This document shows positions 1 to 7,989 of a stretch of 64,000 nucleotides of DNA, piece after piece. The stretch is taken from contig JAKITO010000015.1 in the NCBI GenBank assembly GCA_021648025.1, positions 1-64,000 of the forward strand, given 5' to 3'. Source of the DNA: Paracoccaceae bacterium. GTDB lineage: Bacteria > Pseudomonadota > Alphaproteobacteria > Rhodobacterales > Rhodobacteraceae. The first letter of the stretch is position 1. Every line of letters begins with the position of its first letter. The position numbers were made by a program, and so were the translations under genes. The notes under the pieces are model-generated. The model saw only the letters and a list, made by a program, of their open reading frames with translations. It made no database searches and was not told the origin of the DNA.

Positions 1-163
1 GCTCATGACCGAAAGCTATCACGCTGGATTCACAACATGAATCCCTTCAAGCGATTTGTGCAACAAAGCCCGCCGCCCTGCGAATGACGACTTTCCACGG
101 TCGCGAATTCCGCGACTCCGAATGGTGCGCAAAATGCCCCCGGGGCTCTGCCCGTGCGTGGCT

Positions 164-186
164 GAAACACTCCACAGGAGTGTTTC
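164..186. terminator. Hairpin, possible terminator
   Basis: Perfect 10-bp arms GAAACACTCC and GGAGTGTTTC flank a 3-base loop. No long T tract follows on either strand, so intrinsic termination is possible but not certain. It could end a gene lying left of the window. Confidence 0.4.
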
Positions 187-281
187 CAAGACGCCACCCA
201 CCCCTACAAAAAACGCAGGCGTTGATCTGTGGTCGAAAACCGGCGTCATTCGGTTAACAAACCCCTAAAAAACCGCGATTT

Positions 282-297
282 CGTTTTGTACAAAACG
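282..297. promoter_or_regulatory. 16-bp perfect palindrome, putative operator
   Basis: CGTTTTGTACAAAACG is identical to its reverse complement. The half-sequence GTACAAAACG occurs again at 320-329. A perfect palindrome with a nearby extra half-site is typical of a dimeric repressor operator. The MATE gene runs toward this site, so the controlled gene would lie left of the window. The cognate regulator is unknown. Confidence 0.4.
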
Positions 298-364
298 CAC
301 AAACACCCCCTGATGCCACGTACAAAACGAAACAAACCCGCGTGCCGCGCAATTCAAAGCGTCT

Positions 365-1738
365 TCAATCGTCCTGCCCTTCGACCCTCCCAACCCGGGT
401 TATCGCCCCACGCCAGAACCGCAGCATCAGCAATATCCCCGCCAGGGCCAGCCCGGCCGACAGGCCAAGCCAGATGCCGATGCCGCCAAACCCGAACACA
501 AAGCCCAACAGATACGACGTCGGAATCCCCACCGCCCAATAGGACAATCCGGCCATCACCATCGGCACGCCAGTGTCCTGCACCCCGCGTAACAAGCCGA
601 TTGCAATCGCCTGCGCTCCGTCGACCACCTGAAACAATGCGGCCACGGCGAACAACCCGATGCCAACCGCCAGAATGTCGGCACGCGCCGGGTTGGCGGC
701 GTCCATGAACAGCGACATGATCGGCACCGGGGCCAACACAAACAACAGGATCGTCGCAAACGCCATCAGCCCCGACAGGCCAATGGCCACCACAGCGCCG
801 CGCGCCATATGCACCCGGTCCTGACGCCCAAAGGCGTGGCCCGCGCGAATGGTCGCCACGTTGCTCAGCCCCAGATGCACCATGAACGTCGCCCCCGCGA
901 CCGAGATCACAATGCCATGCGCTGCCAACGGAATTGTCCCCAGCCAGCCCATCATCATTGCTGAGGCAGCAAACAGGCCAACCTCGCTCATGGTTGTCAG
1001 ACCCGCGGGCAGGCCAAGGCGAAACACCCGCCCCAGCATCTCCCAATCGGGACGCCAGAAACGTTGGAACATGGCGTGCTCCGGCTCGACCAGGCTGACG
1101 TAGACCGCGATGGCCACCAGGGACAGCATATTCGACAAAACCGACGCCACAGCCGCCCCCATGATGCCCATCTCTGGCGCGCCCCAATTGCCGAAGATCA
1201 GGGCGTAATTGGCGAACCCGTTGATTAAAGCCGCGAGTACGGTGATCCACAACACGATCTGGGTCCGCTCCAACGCGGCCAGGTATGATTTCAGCACCAT
1301 CACCAGCAACGCCGGGATCAACCCCCAACCAGCCACTTGCAAATAGCGACCGGCCCGGCCTGCCACCGCTTCGTTCTGGCCCAACAGCAACAGGATGTCG
1401 CCGGACCAGGTCATGAGCGGCATCACTAACAGGGCAAACCCCAGTGACAGCCAAAGCCCCATTCGGGTGACGCGGCGGATACTGATCTCATCCTCTTTGG
1501 CGACAAAGGCCGCCACCATCGGCATGACCGCAAATGAAAACCCCGAACCCAACAGAAAGATCATGAAGAAAAAGCTGCCCGCAAGGGTCACCGCCGCCAA
1601 AGCTTCGACCCCGTACCAGCCCAGCATCACCGTATCTGTCAGGTTGATGGCATATTGCGCCAGATGCCCGCCGATCAACGGCAGGCCCAAAACGGCCACG
1701 GCCTTGGCGTGGCCCGGGTATGACATCAATGCACTCAT
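365..1738 (-). CDS. MATE family multidrug/cation antiporter
   Basis: Predicted inner-membrane exporter of the MATE (multidrug and toxic compound extrusion) family, which couples drug efflux to Na+ or H+ entry. The 457-residue protein has the usual MATE length and about twelve hydrophobic segments in two similar halves. The early segment LIGGHLAQYAINLTDTVMLG matches the conserved MATE start, where the protein enters its first helices. I place the start at 1738 (MSALMSYPG); an upstream in-frame ATG at 1774 would add twelve polar residues, and neither start has a strong ribosome-binding site. It is a single-gene unit, tail to the left edge. The substrate cannot be read from the sequence. Confidence 0.9.
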   Translation of the reverse strand: MSALMSYPGHAKAVAVLGLPLIGGHLAQYAINLTDTVMLGWYGVEALAAVTLAGSFFFMIFLLGSGFSFAVMPMVAAFVAKEDEISIRRVTRMGLWLSLGFALLVMPLMTWSGDILLLLGQNEAVAGRAGRYLQVAGWGLIPALLVMVLKSYLAALERTQIVLWITVLAALINGFANYALIFGNWGAPEMGIMGAAVASVLSNMLSLVAIAVYVSLVEPEHAMFQRFWRPDWEMLGRVFRLGLPAGLTTMSEVGLFAASAMMMGWLGTIPLAAHGIVISVAGATFMVHLGLSNVATIRAGHAFGRQDRVHMARGAVVAIGLSGLMAFATILLFVLAPVPIMSLFMDAANPARADILAVGIGLFAVAALFQVVDGAQAIAIGLLRGVQDTGVPMVMAGLSYWAVGIPTSYLLGFVFGFGGIGIWLGLSAGLALAGILLMLRFWRGAITRVGRVEGQDD

Positions 1739-1820
1739 GACCCAAGCAGTAGGAGGATTGATTTGCCCCCGCAAGGCTGGCCTTTTGTTTTACGGCAGTT
1801 CAGCCCAACAGATCCGGGCC

Positions 1821-2771
1821 TTACTTCGCCCGTCCGTCCGGGTGCAACGCGGTTCCCAGAATATGCTCGGACCGGTGAATGACATGATGCGCCTGCCCGA
1901 CGATCAGCGGATCGGGTTCGCCCACCACATCCAAGTCCTTGTCCGGATAGTCCAGCGAGTTGAGAAAGTGGCGCATGCAATTAAGCCGCGCACGTTTCTT
2001 GTCGTTGGATTTGATCACCGTCCAGGGCGCATCCGCCGTATCGGTGTAAAAGAACATCGCTTCCTTGGCTTCGGTATAATCGTCCCATTTGCCCAATGAC
2101 GCCTTGTCAATCGGGCTTAACTTCCAGCGTTTCAGCGGGTCATCCGCGCGGCTGTCAAAACGTTTTCTCTGCTCGGTCTGGGTGACGGAAAACCAGTATT
2201 TATAAAGCCGTATTCCCGAACGCACCAACATCCGCTCAAGCTCGGGTGTTTCGCGCATGAACTCCAGATAGTCATTCGGGCCACAGAACCCCATCACCCG
2301 TTCAACCCCGGCGCGATTGTACCAGGACCGGTCATAAAACACCATTTCACCCGAGGTCGGCAGATGCTCGATATAACGTTGGAAATACCACTGCCCAAGT
2401 TCTGTGTTGGATGGTTTGTTCAACGCCACCACCCTGGCGGCGCGCGGGTTCAGGTGTTCGGTGAACCGCTTGATCGTGCCACCTTTGCCGGCCGCATCGC
2501 GCCCTTCGAACAGCAATACGAACTTTTGACCGGCCTCTTGCGACCACAATTGAACCTTCAGCAATTCGGCCTGAAGCCCGGCCTTTTGTGCTTCATAGTC
2601 TTTCTTTCCCAATTTCGTCGAATACGGGTATTGCCCGCTTTCAAACGCTTGTCGCACCTCGTCCTGGCTTGGCCGGGGCGCGGGCGGGCTGACGGTGTGG
2701 TCCGTGGCTGGTTTGTCCGAATTGGCAGTGCGCTTGGCTGGAGTTCTGGTCGTCCTGGTTTGTTCAGGCAT
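1821..2771 (-). CDS. ppk2: Polyphosphate kinase 2 (PPK2)
   Basis: PPK2 transfers phosphate between polyphosphate and nucleotides, usually making ATP or GTP from the diphosphate. The 316-residue protein carries a Walker-A-like FEGRDAAGKGG near residue 100, followed by the family's Walker-B region FYDRSWYNRAGVERV. The first 50 residues are a lysine- and threonine-rich tail ahead of the conserved EVRQAFESG region. The start at 2771 follows AGGAA with good spacing; a longer frame reaches 2978 but lacks such a site. It is divergent from the exported hydrolase at 2956, and a perfect FNR box lies midway between them, suggesting control by oxygen. Confidence 0.93.
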   Translation of the reverse strand: MPEQTRTTRTPAKRTANSDKPATDHTVSPPAPRPSQDEVRQAFESGQYPYSTKLGKKDYEAQKAGLQAELLKVQLWSQEAGQKFVLLFEGRDAAGKGGTIKRFTEHLNPRAARVVALNKPSNTELGQWYFQRYIEHLPTSGEMVFYDRSWYNRAGVERVMGFCGPNDYLEFMRETPELERMLVRSGIRLYKYWFSVTQTEQRKRFDSRADDPLKRWKLSPIDKASLGKWDDYTEAKEAMFFYTDTADAPWTVIKSNDKKRARLNCMRHFLNSLDYPDKDLDVVGEPDPLIVGQAHHVIHRSEHILGTALHPDGRAK

Positions 2772-2856
2772 GATATTTTCCTGTTCGCAATGTTGGGTAT
2801 GGTGATGGGTGACGTGGCGTTTGGGCGGATAGTGGACCGTTGAATGGTGAATTTCC

Positions 2857-2870
2857 TTGATCCGTATCAA
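2857..2870. promoter_or_regulatory. FNR/FnrL box
   Basis: TTGATCCGTATCAA is an exact match to the FNR-family consensus TTGAT-N4-ATCAA. It lies midway between the divergent starts of ppk2 (2771) and the exported hydrolase (2956), with the box centre about 92 bases from each ATG. In Rhodobacterales this motif binds FnrL or related Crp/Fnr regulators. Confidence 0.65.
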
Positions 2871-2955
2871 AATCTGCCCGAACCTCAAGCCTGCCATCAC
2901 ACCCATATTGCCCGATACACCTGGTTTGGGCGCGAACATTGAATTGGAGTGCCCC

Positions 2956-4248
2956 ATGCGAACAACCTTGACTGCCATTGGCCTTGCGACCTGCCTGTTT
3001 TCGGCCAGCGCCGCCTTGTCCGAAAATCGGATAGACCGAATTCGCCCGGATGCACCGGTACTGGCGGCCTATGGCCCGTTGCCGATTGGTGTGCAAACGC
3101 TGGAATTCGTTAATCCGGGCCAGAATGATATCGTCAATACCACGGCCGACGACGAACCGCTTTATGACCGCCCCCTGACGGTCGAGGTCTGGTATCCTGC
3201 GGCGGCCGACACCACGCCGGGTGGCACCTATCAAACCGAACTTCGCGACGGCGAAACCATCGTCACCCTGCATGGCCGCGCCGCGCGTGACGCAACACCC
3301 GCAACCGGTACCAAATACCCGTTGATCGTGATTTCGCACGGCTATCCCGGCAACCGGTTTCTGATGTCACATCTGGGCGAAAACCTGGCATCAAAGGGCT
3401 ATGTCACCGTTGCAATCGACCACACCGACAGCACCTATTCCAACAAGGTCGCGTTTGGCTCGACCCTTTTGAACCGCCCCATTGACCAACGATTTGTGAT
3501 TGACAGCATGAGCGCCCTTGATGGCCCGCTTGGATCAATCGTCAACGCCGATGTCACCGGTGTCGTCGGCTATTCCATGGGCGGTTACGGCGCGATGATC
3601 TTTGGCGGGGCCGGCGTCACCCAAGGGTCGACCGAATACGCCTGGGGCACGCCCAACGGGTTGCTTGCCCGTCATTTGGCCGGGTCCGACAGCCTCGCGG
3701 CGCTGGTGGACGACCGCGTCAAGGCGATTATCGCCATTGGGCCCTGGGGCATGAACACCGGCTTTTGGAACGCCGAAGGTCTGGCCGGGTTCAAAAAGCC
3801 GTTGATGCTGATGGCGGGCGGGGTCGATGATGTATCAGTTTACGCCGCCATCCGTCAGATATTTACCGGCACCAGCGGAACCACCCGGCATTTGCTAAGC
3901 TTTGATGGTGCCAATCACAATGCCGCAGCGCCGATGCCCGCACCTGAAGAAAGCTGGGCCGTATCAGAAAGCCTTGGGTACGCACCCTTTGACCATTACG
4001 CCGATGCGGTCTGGGATACCAACCGGATGAACAACATCACCCAGCATTTTGCCACTGCCTTTATGGATCTGCACCTGAAATCGGACACGGACAAAGCCAG
4101 CTATCTGGATTTGGTCGAACGCGCCACCGATGGTGTCACAGCGCTTGACGACGATGGGAAACCGACCGCAGAGCATACCTTTTGGGCTGGATTTGCACCC
4201 CGAACCGCCCAGGGGTTGAACTTTGAGACCCTGACCAAAGGCAACTAG
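2956..4248 (+). CDS. Exported alpha/beta hydrolase, PAF-acetylhydrolase-like
   Basis: A 430-residue alpha/beta hydrolase with an N-terminal signal peptide (MRTTLTAIGLATCLFSASA), so it probably acts in the periplasm or outside. The strand-loop region LIVISHGYPGNR supplies the oxyanion-hole area, the nucleophile elbow is GYSMGGYGAM, and a late DGANHN supplies the likely catalytic histidine. The layout resembles the predicted dienelactone-hydrolase / platelet-activating-factor-acetylhydrolase group. The start at 2956 has GGAG upstream and fits the signal peptide; the frame is open back to 2857 but without a leader. Its stop codon is immediately followed by a palindromic repeat. The substrate is unknown, probably an ester. 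Confidence 0.82.
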   Translation: MRTTLTAIGLATCLFSASAALSENRIDRIRPDAPVLAAYGPLPIGVQTLEFVNPGQNDIVNTTADDEPLYDRPLTVEVWYPAAADTTPGGTYQTELRDGETIVTLHGRAARDATPATGTKYPLIVISHGYPGNRFLMSHLGENLASKGYVTVAIDHTDSTYSNKVAFGSTLLNRPIDQRFVIDSMSALDGPLGSIVNADVTGVVGYSMGGYGAMIFGGAGVTQGSTEYAWGTPNGLLARHLAGSDSLAALVDDRVKAIIAIGPWGMNTGFWNAEGLAGFKKPLMLMAGGVDDVSVYAAIRQIFTGTSGTTRHLLSFDGANHNAAAPMPAPEESWAVSESLGYAPFDHYADAVWDTNRMNNITQHFATAFMDLHLKSDTDKASYLDLVERATDGVTALDDDGKPTAEHTFWAGFAPRTAQGLNFETLTKGN

Positions 4249-4358
4249 AGCGTATTGCGTTTGATCAGATTCAAGTATTCATTTGGCGGGGCGAGGCAGG
4301 GTTTGGATTTCAAACACGTTCGCCCTGCCATATGAATTCAATTCAACGCAACACGCTT
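4247..4358. repeat. Palindromic intergenic repeat, full copy A
   Basis: A roughly 112-bp imperfect inverted repeat. The ends are AGAGCGTATTGCGTT and AACGCAACACGCTTT, with an inner hairpin whose core GGCGAGGCAGGGTTTG faces a GTTCGCCCTGCC arm. The same architecture and core recur at 17781, 43841 and 55642. The TAG stop of the upstream hydrolase (4246-4248) sits within the terminal TAGAGCG. Confidence 0.75.
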
Positions 4359-4378
4359 TGGAATTGGGGCATCCCGTG

Positions 4379-5251
4379 CAAACCAGAACCACTGAGATGA
4401 ACGGCCAGCCGTTCTTTATCCGCAGCTGGGGCAGCGCCGATTTGCCGCCCTTGCTGATGTTGCACGGGTTTCCCGAATATGGCGGCGCATGGGCTGACCT
4501 TGCGCCGCTTTTGGCCCGGCATTTCCACTGTATTGCCCCCGATCAGCGCGGCTATGGTCAAAGCTGGGCACCGGGCGGGGTGGAAAACTATGTCCTGTCC
4601 GAACTGGTGGCCGACATGGCCGCATTGATTGGCGAAGCGGGCGCGCCAGTTACGGTTCTGGGCCACGACTGGGGCGCTTCGGTGGCTTATGGGTTGGCGA
4701 TGTTCCGCCCTGATCTTGTGTCGCGTCTGATCATTGCCAACGGTGTGCACCCGGTGCCGTTTCAACGCGAACTGGCGGCAGGTGGGGCGCAATCGGCGGC
4801 GTCTCAGTATATCAATGTGTTGCGCCGCGAAGGATCGGAAGACGCGCTGGCCGCAGATGATTTTGCCCGGATGCTAAAGCTGTTTTCCGCGCATATGAAC
4901 CTTGACTGGCTCAGCGGCGACCGGTTGCGCGACTATAAGGCCGAATGGGCCAGACCCGGACGGCTGAAGGCGATGATCAACTGGTATCGCGCCACGCCGC
5001 TTCAGGTGGCTGACCCCGGTTCGGTGATCACCGATCTGCGGCCCTTGCCGGTCGAACAAATGATGGTGCGCTGCCCGCATCTGTTGATCTGGGGCGAAGA
5101 CGACACCGCGTTGTTGCCCGAATCCACCCATGGGCTGGAACAGTTTGCGCCCGACCTGACCCGTGTGTCACTGACCGGGGTCGACCACTGGCTGTGCCAC
5201 CAAAACCCAACTGCGGTGGCGGATGCGATCCTTGACTGGGTGCAAATGTGA
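4379..5251 (+). CDS. Alpha/beta hydrolase, epoxide hydrolase / haloalkane dehalogenase-like
   Basis: Predicted cytoplasmic hydrolase of about 290 residues. LMLHGFPEYGGAW carries the HGFP oxyanion motif. The nucleophile elbow GHDWGASVAYGLA has aspartate rather than serine, which is typical of epoxide hydrolases and dehalogenases. WGEDDTALL and the late GVDHWLCHQ supply the acid and the catalytic histidine. The start is uncertain: GTG at 4379 has a GGGG stretch upstream, ATG at 4397 (MNGQPFF) has no obvious site, and the frame is open to 4283. The 5' end lies just after repeat copy A. I cannot separate epoxide from haloacid or haloalkane substrates. Confidence 0.78.
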   Translation, partial: QTRTTEMNGQPFFIRSWGSADLPPLLMLHGFPEYGGAWADLAPLLARHFHCIAPDQRGYGQSWAPGGVENYVLSELVADMAALIGEAGAPVTVLGHDWGASVAYGLAMFRPDLVSRLIIANGVHPVPFQRELAAGGAQSAASQYINVLRREGSEDALAADDFARMLKLFSAHMNLDWLSGDRLRDYKAEWARPGRLKAMINWYRATPLQVADPGSVITDLRPLPVEQMMVRCPHLLIWGEDDTALLPESTHGLEQFAPDLTRVSLTGVDHWLCHQNPTAVADAILDWVQM

Positions 5252-5283
5252 CATAAAACGTGTCACCACATGTACTGTAAAAC

Positions 5284-5302
5284 GTATATTTTAGTGTATA
5301 TT
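5284..5302. promoter_or_regulatory. Direct repeats upstream of toxin-antitoxin operon
   Basis: Two copies of GTATATT (5284-5290 and 5296-5302) are spaced 12 bases apart in an AT-rich stretch just before the antitoxin gene. Antitoxins of the Phd/YefM group commonly repress their own promoters through short repeats in this position. This is an inference from position only. Confidence 0.35.
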
Positions 5303-5329
5303 GGGATGTGCATTACATGAGGTATCTCC

Positions 5330-5578
5330 ATGGCTCGCCTGCTGACCAACCATATCTGCACCATGACCGAACTGCGCGAGCCGCAAAAAGTGCTGGACCG
5401 TGCGGGCGGCAAACCTGTGGCGATCATGAAAAACTCGCGCTGTGTCGGCTATATCGTCCCCGAAGAAGCCACGCTTCAGGAAGAGCCGCGTTATGCGACG
5501 ATGGATGAGGTGTTGGAGTATATGGAGCATACTCGGGAACAGACCCAGCCAGTGCTTGACTACCTTAGAGACAAATGA
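5330..5578 (+). CDS. Antitoxin, Phd/YefM (StbD-like) family
   Basis: An 82-residue protein with the Phd/YefM pattern: an N-terminal TMTELREPQKVLDRAGGKPV segment, then VAIMKNSRCVGYIVP, the fold that forms the DNA-binding dimer. The charged C-terminal tail (DEVLEYMEHTREQTQPVL) would wrap the toxin. GAGG lies eight bases before ATG 5330. The gene overlaps the downstream toxin by four bases (ATGA), the usual coupling of a toxin-antitoxin pair. It probably neutralises the Doc-like toxin and represses the operon. Confidence 0.85.
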   Translation: MARLLTNHICTMTELREPQKVLDRAGGKPVAIMKNSRCVGYIVPEEATLQEEPRYATMDEVLEYMEHTREQTQPVLDYLRDK

Positions 5579-5952
5579 GCTTTACCCTGTTGAACGAGGG
5601 CATCGTGGACAAAATCCACGATGCCGCTCTTAATCCGGGGGAATTGACGGGCCGGGCGCACGACAAGTCTCTGGCCGGAGCGCGGACGCGTGTCGATAAC
5701 CGACTGATCTATGGGATGATTGATGATGTGTATAACTTGGCAGCGGTTTATGCCACGGCCATCGCCACAGGGCATTGTTACAACGATGGAAATAAACGCA
5801 CCGCATTTGACTGTATGAATTTCTGTCTGGATATCAACGGTGTGCGGCTTGAATGGGACGCGGAAAAGGCAGGCAACATGATCATCCGTCTTGCCCAACG
5901 GTTGATTGATGAAGAAGATATGGCGGATTGGCTGCGCGCCCTTTCTCGTTAG
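5575..5952 (+). CDS. Doc-type toxin, Fic/DOC family
   Basis: A 125-residue Fic/DOC protein. The active-site motif reads HCYNDGNKRTAF, where canonical Fic proteins have HxFx(D/E)GNGR. The lysine after GN matches Doc, which phosphorylates elongation factor Tu, rather than the AMP-transferring Fic enzymes; this predicts kinase-type toxicity by analogy. The phenylalanine of the motif is tyrosine here. ATG 5575 overlaps the antitoxin stop by four bases. The pair sits directly upstream of parE but is probably an independent module. Confidence 0.87.
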   Translation: MSFTLLNEGIVDKIHDAALNPGELTGRAHDKSLAGARTRVDNRLIYGMIDDVYNLAAVYATAIATGHCYNDGNKRTAFDCMNFCLDINGVRLEWDAEKAGNMIIRLAQRLIDEEDMADWLRALSR

Positions 5953-6030
5953 GCAGACCTGCACACAGCCCTTTCCCCACCGCTTTGGCTCTGCCATACT
6001 GCCCCAAACCAAAAAATCAGAGCAGCCCAC

Positions 6031-7989
6031 ATGAACGACCTTCTTTCCGGACGCCCGGACCCCAACGACTATAACGCCGCCTCAATCGAAGTGCTTGAGG
6101 ATATGGAGCATGTGCGCCTGCGCCCCGGCATGTATATCGGCGGCACCGATGACCGGGCGTTTCATCACCTCGTGGCCGAGATCGTCGATAATTCGATGGA
6201 CGAAGCCGTGGCAGGCCATGCCACAAGGATCGAGATTGAACTGCATGAAAACGGCCATGTCACCGTTCGCGACAATGGCCGGGGCATTCCGGTTGACCCA
6301 CACCCGAAGTTCCCCAAAAAATCCGCGTTGGAAATCATTTTCTGCACCCTGAACGCCGGTGGCAAGTTTTCCGGCGACAATTACGAAACCTCGGGTGGAT
6401 TGAACGGCGTTGGCGCATCAGTGGTCAATGCCCTGTCCGATTTTGTACGGGTCGAAGTGGCGCGTAACAAAAAGCTGTACGCGATAGAATTCCGGCGCGG
6501 GGTGCCGCAGGGCAAGCTGGAAATAGTTGGAGCGGCCCCGAACCGGCGCGGCACCACCGTCACCTTCCACCCGGACGCCGATATATTCGGCCATCTGAAA
6601 TTCAAACCTGCGCGCCTGTACAAGATGGCCAAATCCAAGGCCTATCTGTTTTCCGGTGTTGAAATTCGCTGGAAGTCCGGGATTGATGACGGCGAAACCC
6701 CGCTTGAAGCATCGTTCCATTTTCCTGGCGGTTTGTCGGATTATCTGATGGAAACACTTGGCGAGGCAACGACTTACGCCGAGCGACCGTTCGCCGGCAC
6801 GGTGAATTTCCGCGAGAAATTCAACACCCCGGGCAAAGTCGAATGGGCGATCAACTGGACGCCTGCGCGCGACGGGTTCATTCAAAGCTATTGCAACACC
6901 GTGCCGACGCCAGAAGGCGGCACCCACGAAGCCGGTTTCTGGGCGGCGATCCTGAAAGGCATCCGGGCGTACGGCGAGTTGGTCAACAACCGCAAAGCGG
7001 CGCAGATCACACGCGAAGACCTGACCACCGGCGGCTCCGCTTTGGTGTCGTGTTTCATCCGCGAACCAGAGTTTGTCGGCCAGACCAAAGACCGGCTGGC
7101 CACGGTCGAGGCGCAAAAGCTGGTGGAAAATTCGGTCCGCGATCATTTTGACAACTGGTTGGCGGCCGATACCAAATCAGCCGGGGCGATCCTTGATTTT
7201 CTGGTGCTGCGGGCTGAAGAACGGTTGCGCAGGCGTCAGGAAAAAGAAACGGCGCGCAAATCTGCCACCAAAAAACTGCGTCTGCCCGGCAAGCTGACCG
7301 ATTGTTCGCAATCTGCCCGCGAAGGCACCGAATTGTTCATCGTCGAGGGCGATTCGGCCGGTGGCTCGGCCAAGATGGCGCGCAACCGCAAGACGCAGGC
7401 ATTGCTGCCGCTGCGGGGTAAAATCCTGAACGTGCTGGGGGCGGCCAGTTCGAAACTTACCACAAATGCTGAGATCAGCGACTTGTCACAAGCGCTTGGT
7501 GTGGGCCTGGGCGCAAGGTTCGTCCTTGATGATCTGCGTTATGACAAGGTCATCATCATGACCGACGCGGATGTGGACGGCGCGCATATCGCCGCCCTGT
7601 TGATGACGTTTTTCTTCACGCAGATGCGGCCGATGATTGATGCGGGGCATTTGTATCTGGCCTGTCCGCCGTTGTTCCGGCTGACCCAGGGGGCCAAGCG
7701 GGTTTATTGTCTGGACGAGGCTGAAAAAATCCGGATGCTTGAGAAGGGTCTGGGCGGCAAAGGCAGGATTGATGTGTCGCGTTTCAAGGGTTTGGGTGAA
7801 ATGGATGCGAAAGACCTGAAAGACACCACCATGAACCCGGCCACCCGTACCTTGATCCGCGTCACCATTGACGAGGACGAGCCGGGTGAAACCGAGGATC
7901 TGGTGGAGCGGCTGATGGGTAAGAAGCCGGAGAAGCGGTTTGAATATATCCAGGAAAATGCCCGGTTTGTCGAGGAATTGGATGTCTGA
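6031..7989 (+). CDS. parE: DNA topoisomerase IV subunit B
   Basis: ParE is the ATPase subunit of topoisomerase IV, which unlinks replicated chromosomes together with ParC (not in this window). The 652-residue protein has the GHKL ATPase motifs EIVDNSMDEAVAGHA, DNGRGIPVD and GGLNGVGASVVNALS in the first 140 residues, then the transducer domain. The TOPRIM domain follows with FIVEGDSAGGSAKMARNR near residue 435 and the metal-binding MTDADVDGAHI near 510. The length fits ParE rather than the longer GyrB. The 3' end overlaps the alkaline phosphatase start by eight bases. Confidence 0.95.
   Translation: MNDLLSGRPDPNDYNAASIEVLEDMEHVRLRPGMYIGGTDDRAFHHLVAEIVDNSMDEAVAGHATRIEIELHENGHVTVRDNGRGIPVDPHPKFPKKSALEIIFCTLNAGGKFSGDNYETSGGLNGVGASVVNALSDFVRVEVARNKKLYAIEFRRGVPQGKLEIVGAAPNRRGTTVTFHPDADIFGHLKFKPARLYKMAKSKAYLFSGVEIRWKSGIDDGETPLEASFHFPGGLSDYLMETLGEATTYAERPFAGTVNFREKFNTPGKVEWAINWTPARDGFIQSYCNTVPTPEGGTHEAGFWAAILKGIRAYGELVNNRKAAQITREDLTTGGSALVSCFIREPEFVGQTKDRLATVEAQKLVENSVRDHFDNWLAADTKSAGAILDFLVLRAEERLRRRQEKETARKSATKKLRLPGKLTDCSQSAREGTELFIVEGDSAGGSAKMARNRKTQALLPLRGKILNVLGAASSKLTTNAEISDLSQALGVGLGARFVLDDLRYDKVIIMTDADVDGAHIAALLMTFFFTQMRPMIDAGHLYLACPPLFRLTQGAKRVYCLDEAEKIRMLEKGLGGKGRIDVSRFKGLGEMDAKDLKDTTMNPATRTLIRVTIDEDEPGETEDLVERLMGKKPEKRFEYIQENARFVEELDV

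Larger units (their letters stand above)
1..364. other. Intergenic region with several inverted repeats
   Basis: No convincing coding region is visible. The stretch holds three inverted repeats: a 6-bp-arm repeat at 100-116 (GTCGCG/CGCGAC), a 10-bp-arm hairpin at 164-186, and a 16-bp palindrome at 282-297. The MATE gene on the right ends at 365 on the minus strand, so any promoter here would serve a gene beyond the left edge of the window. Confidence 0.5.

Noticed and set aside
19-268. Small open frames on both strands at the left edge.
   Set aside because: They cover inverted repeats, have no ribosome-binding site and encode no recognisable sequence.
354-1454. Long minus-strand open frame (366 codons) inside the MATE gene.
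   Set aside because: Its translation is Gly/Arg/Asp-rich with no recognisable domain, and the overlapping frame is an excellent MATE protein.
4262-4275. TTGATCAGATTCAA, one mismatch from an FNR box.
   Set aside because: It is part of the outer arm of palindromic repeat copy A, so chance or structural constraint explains it better than regulation.
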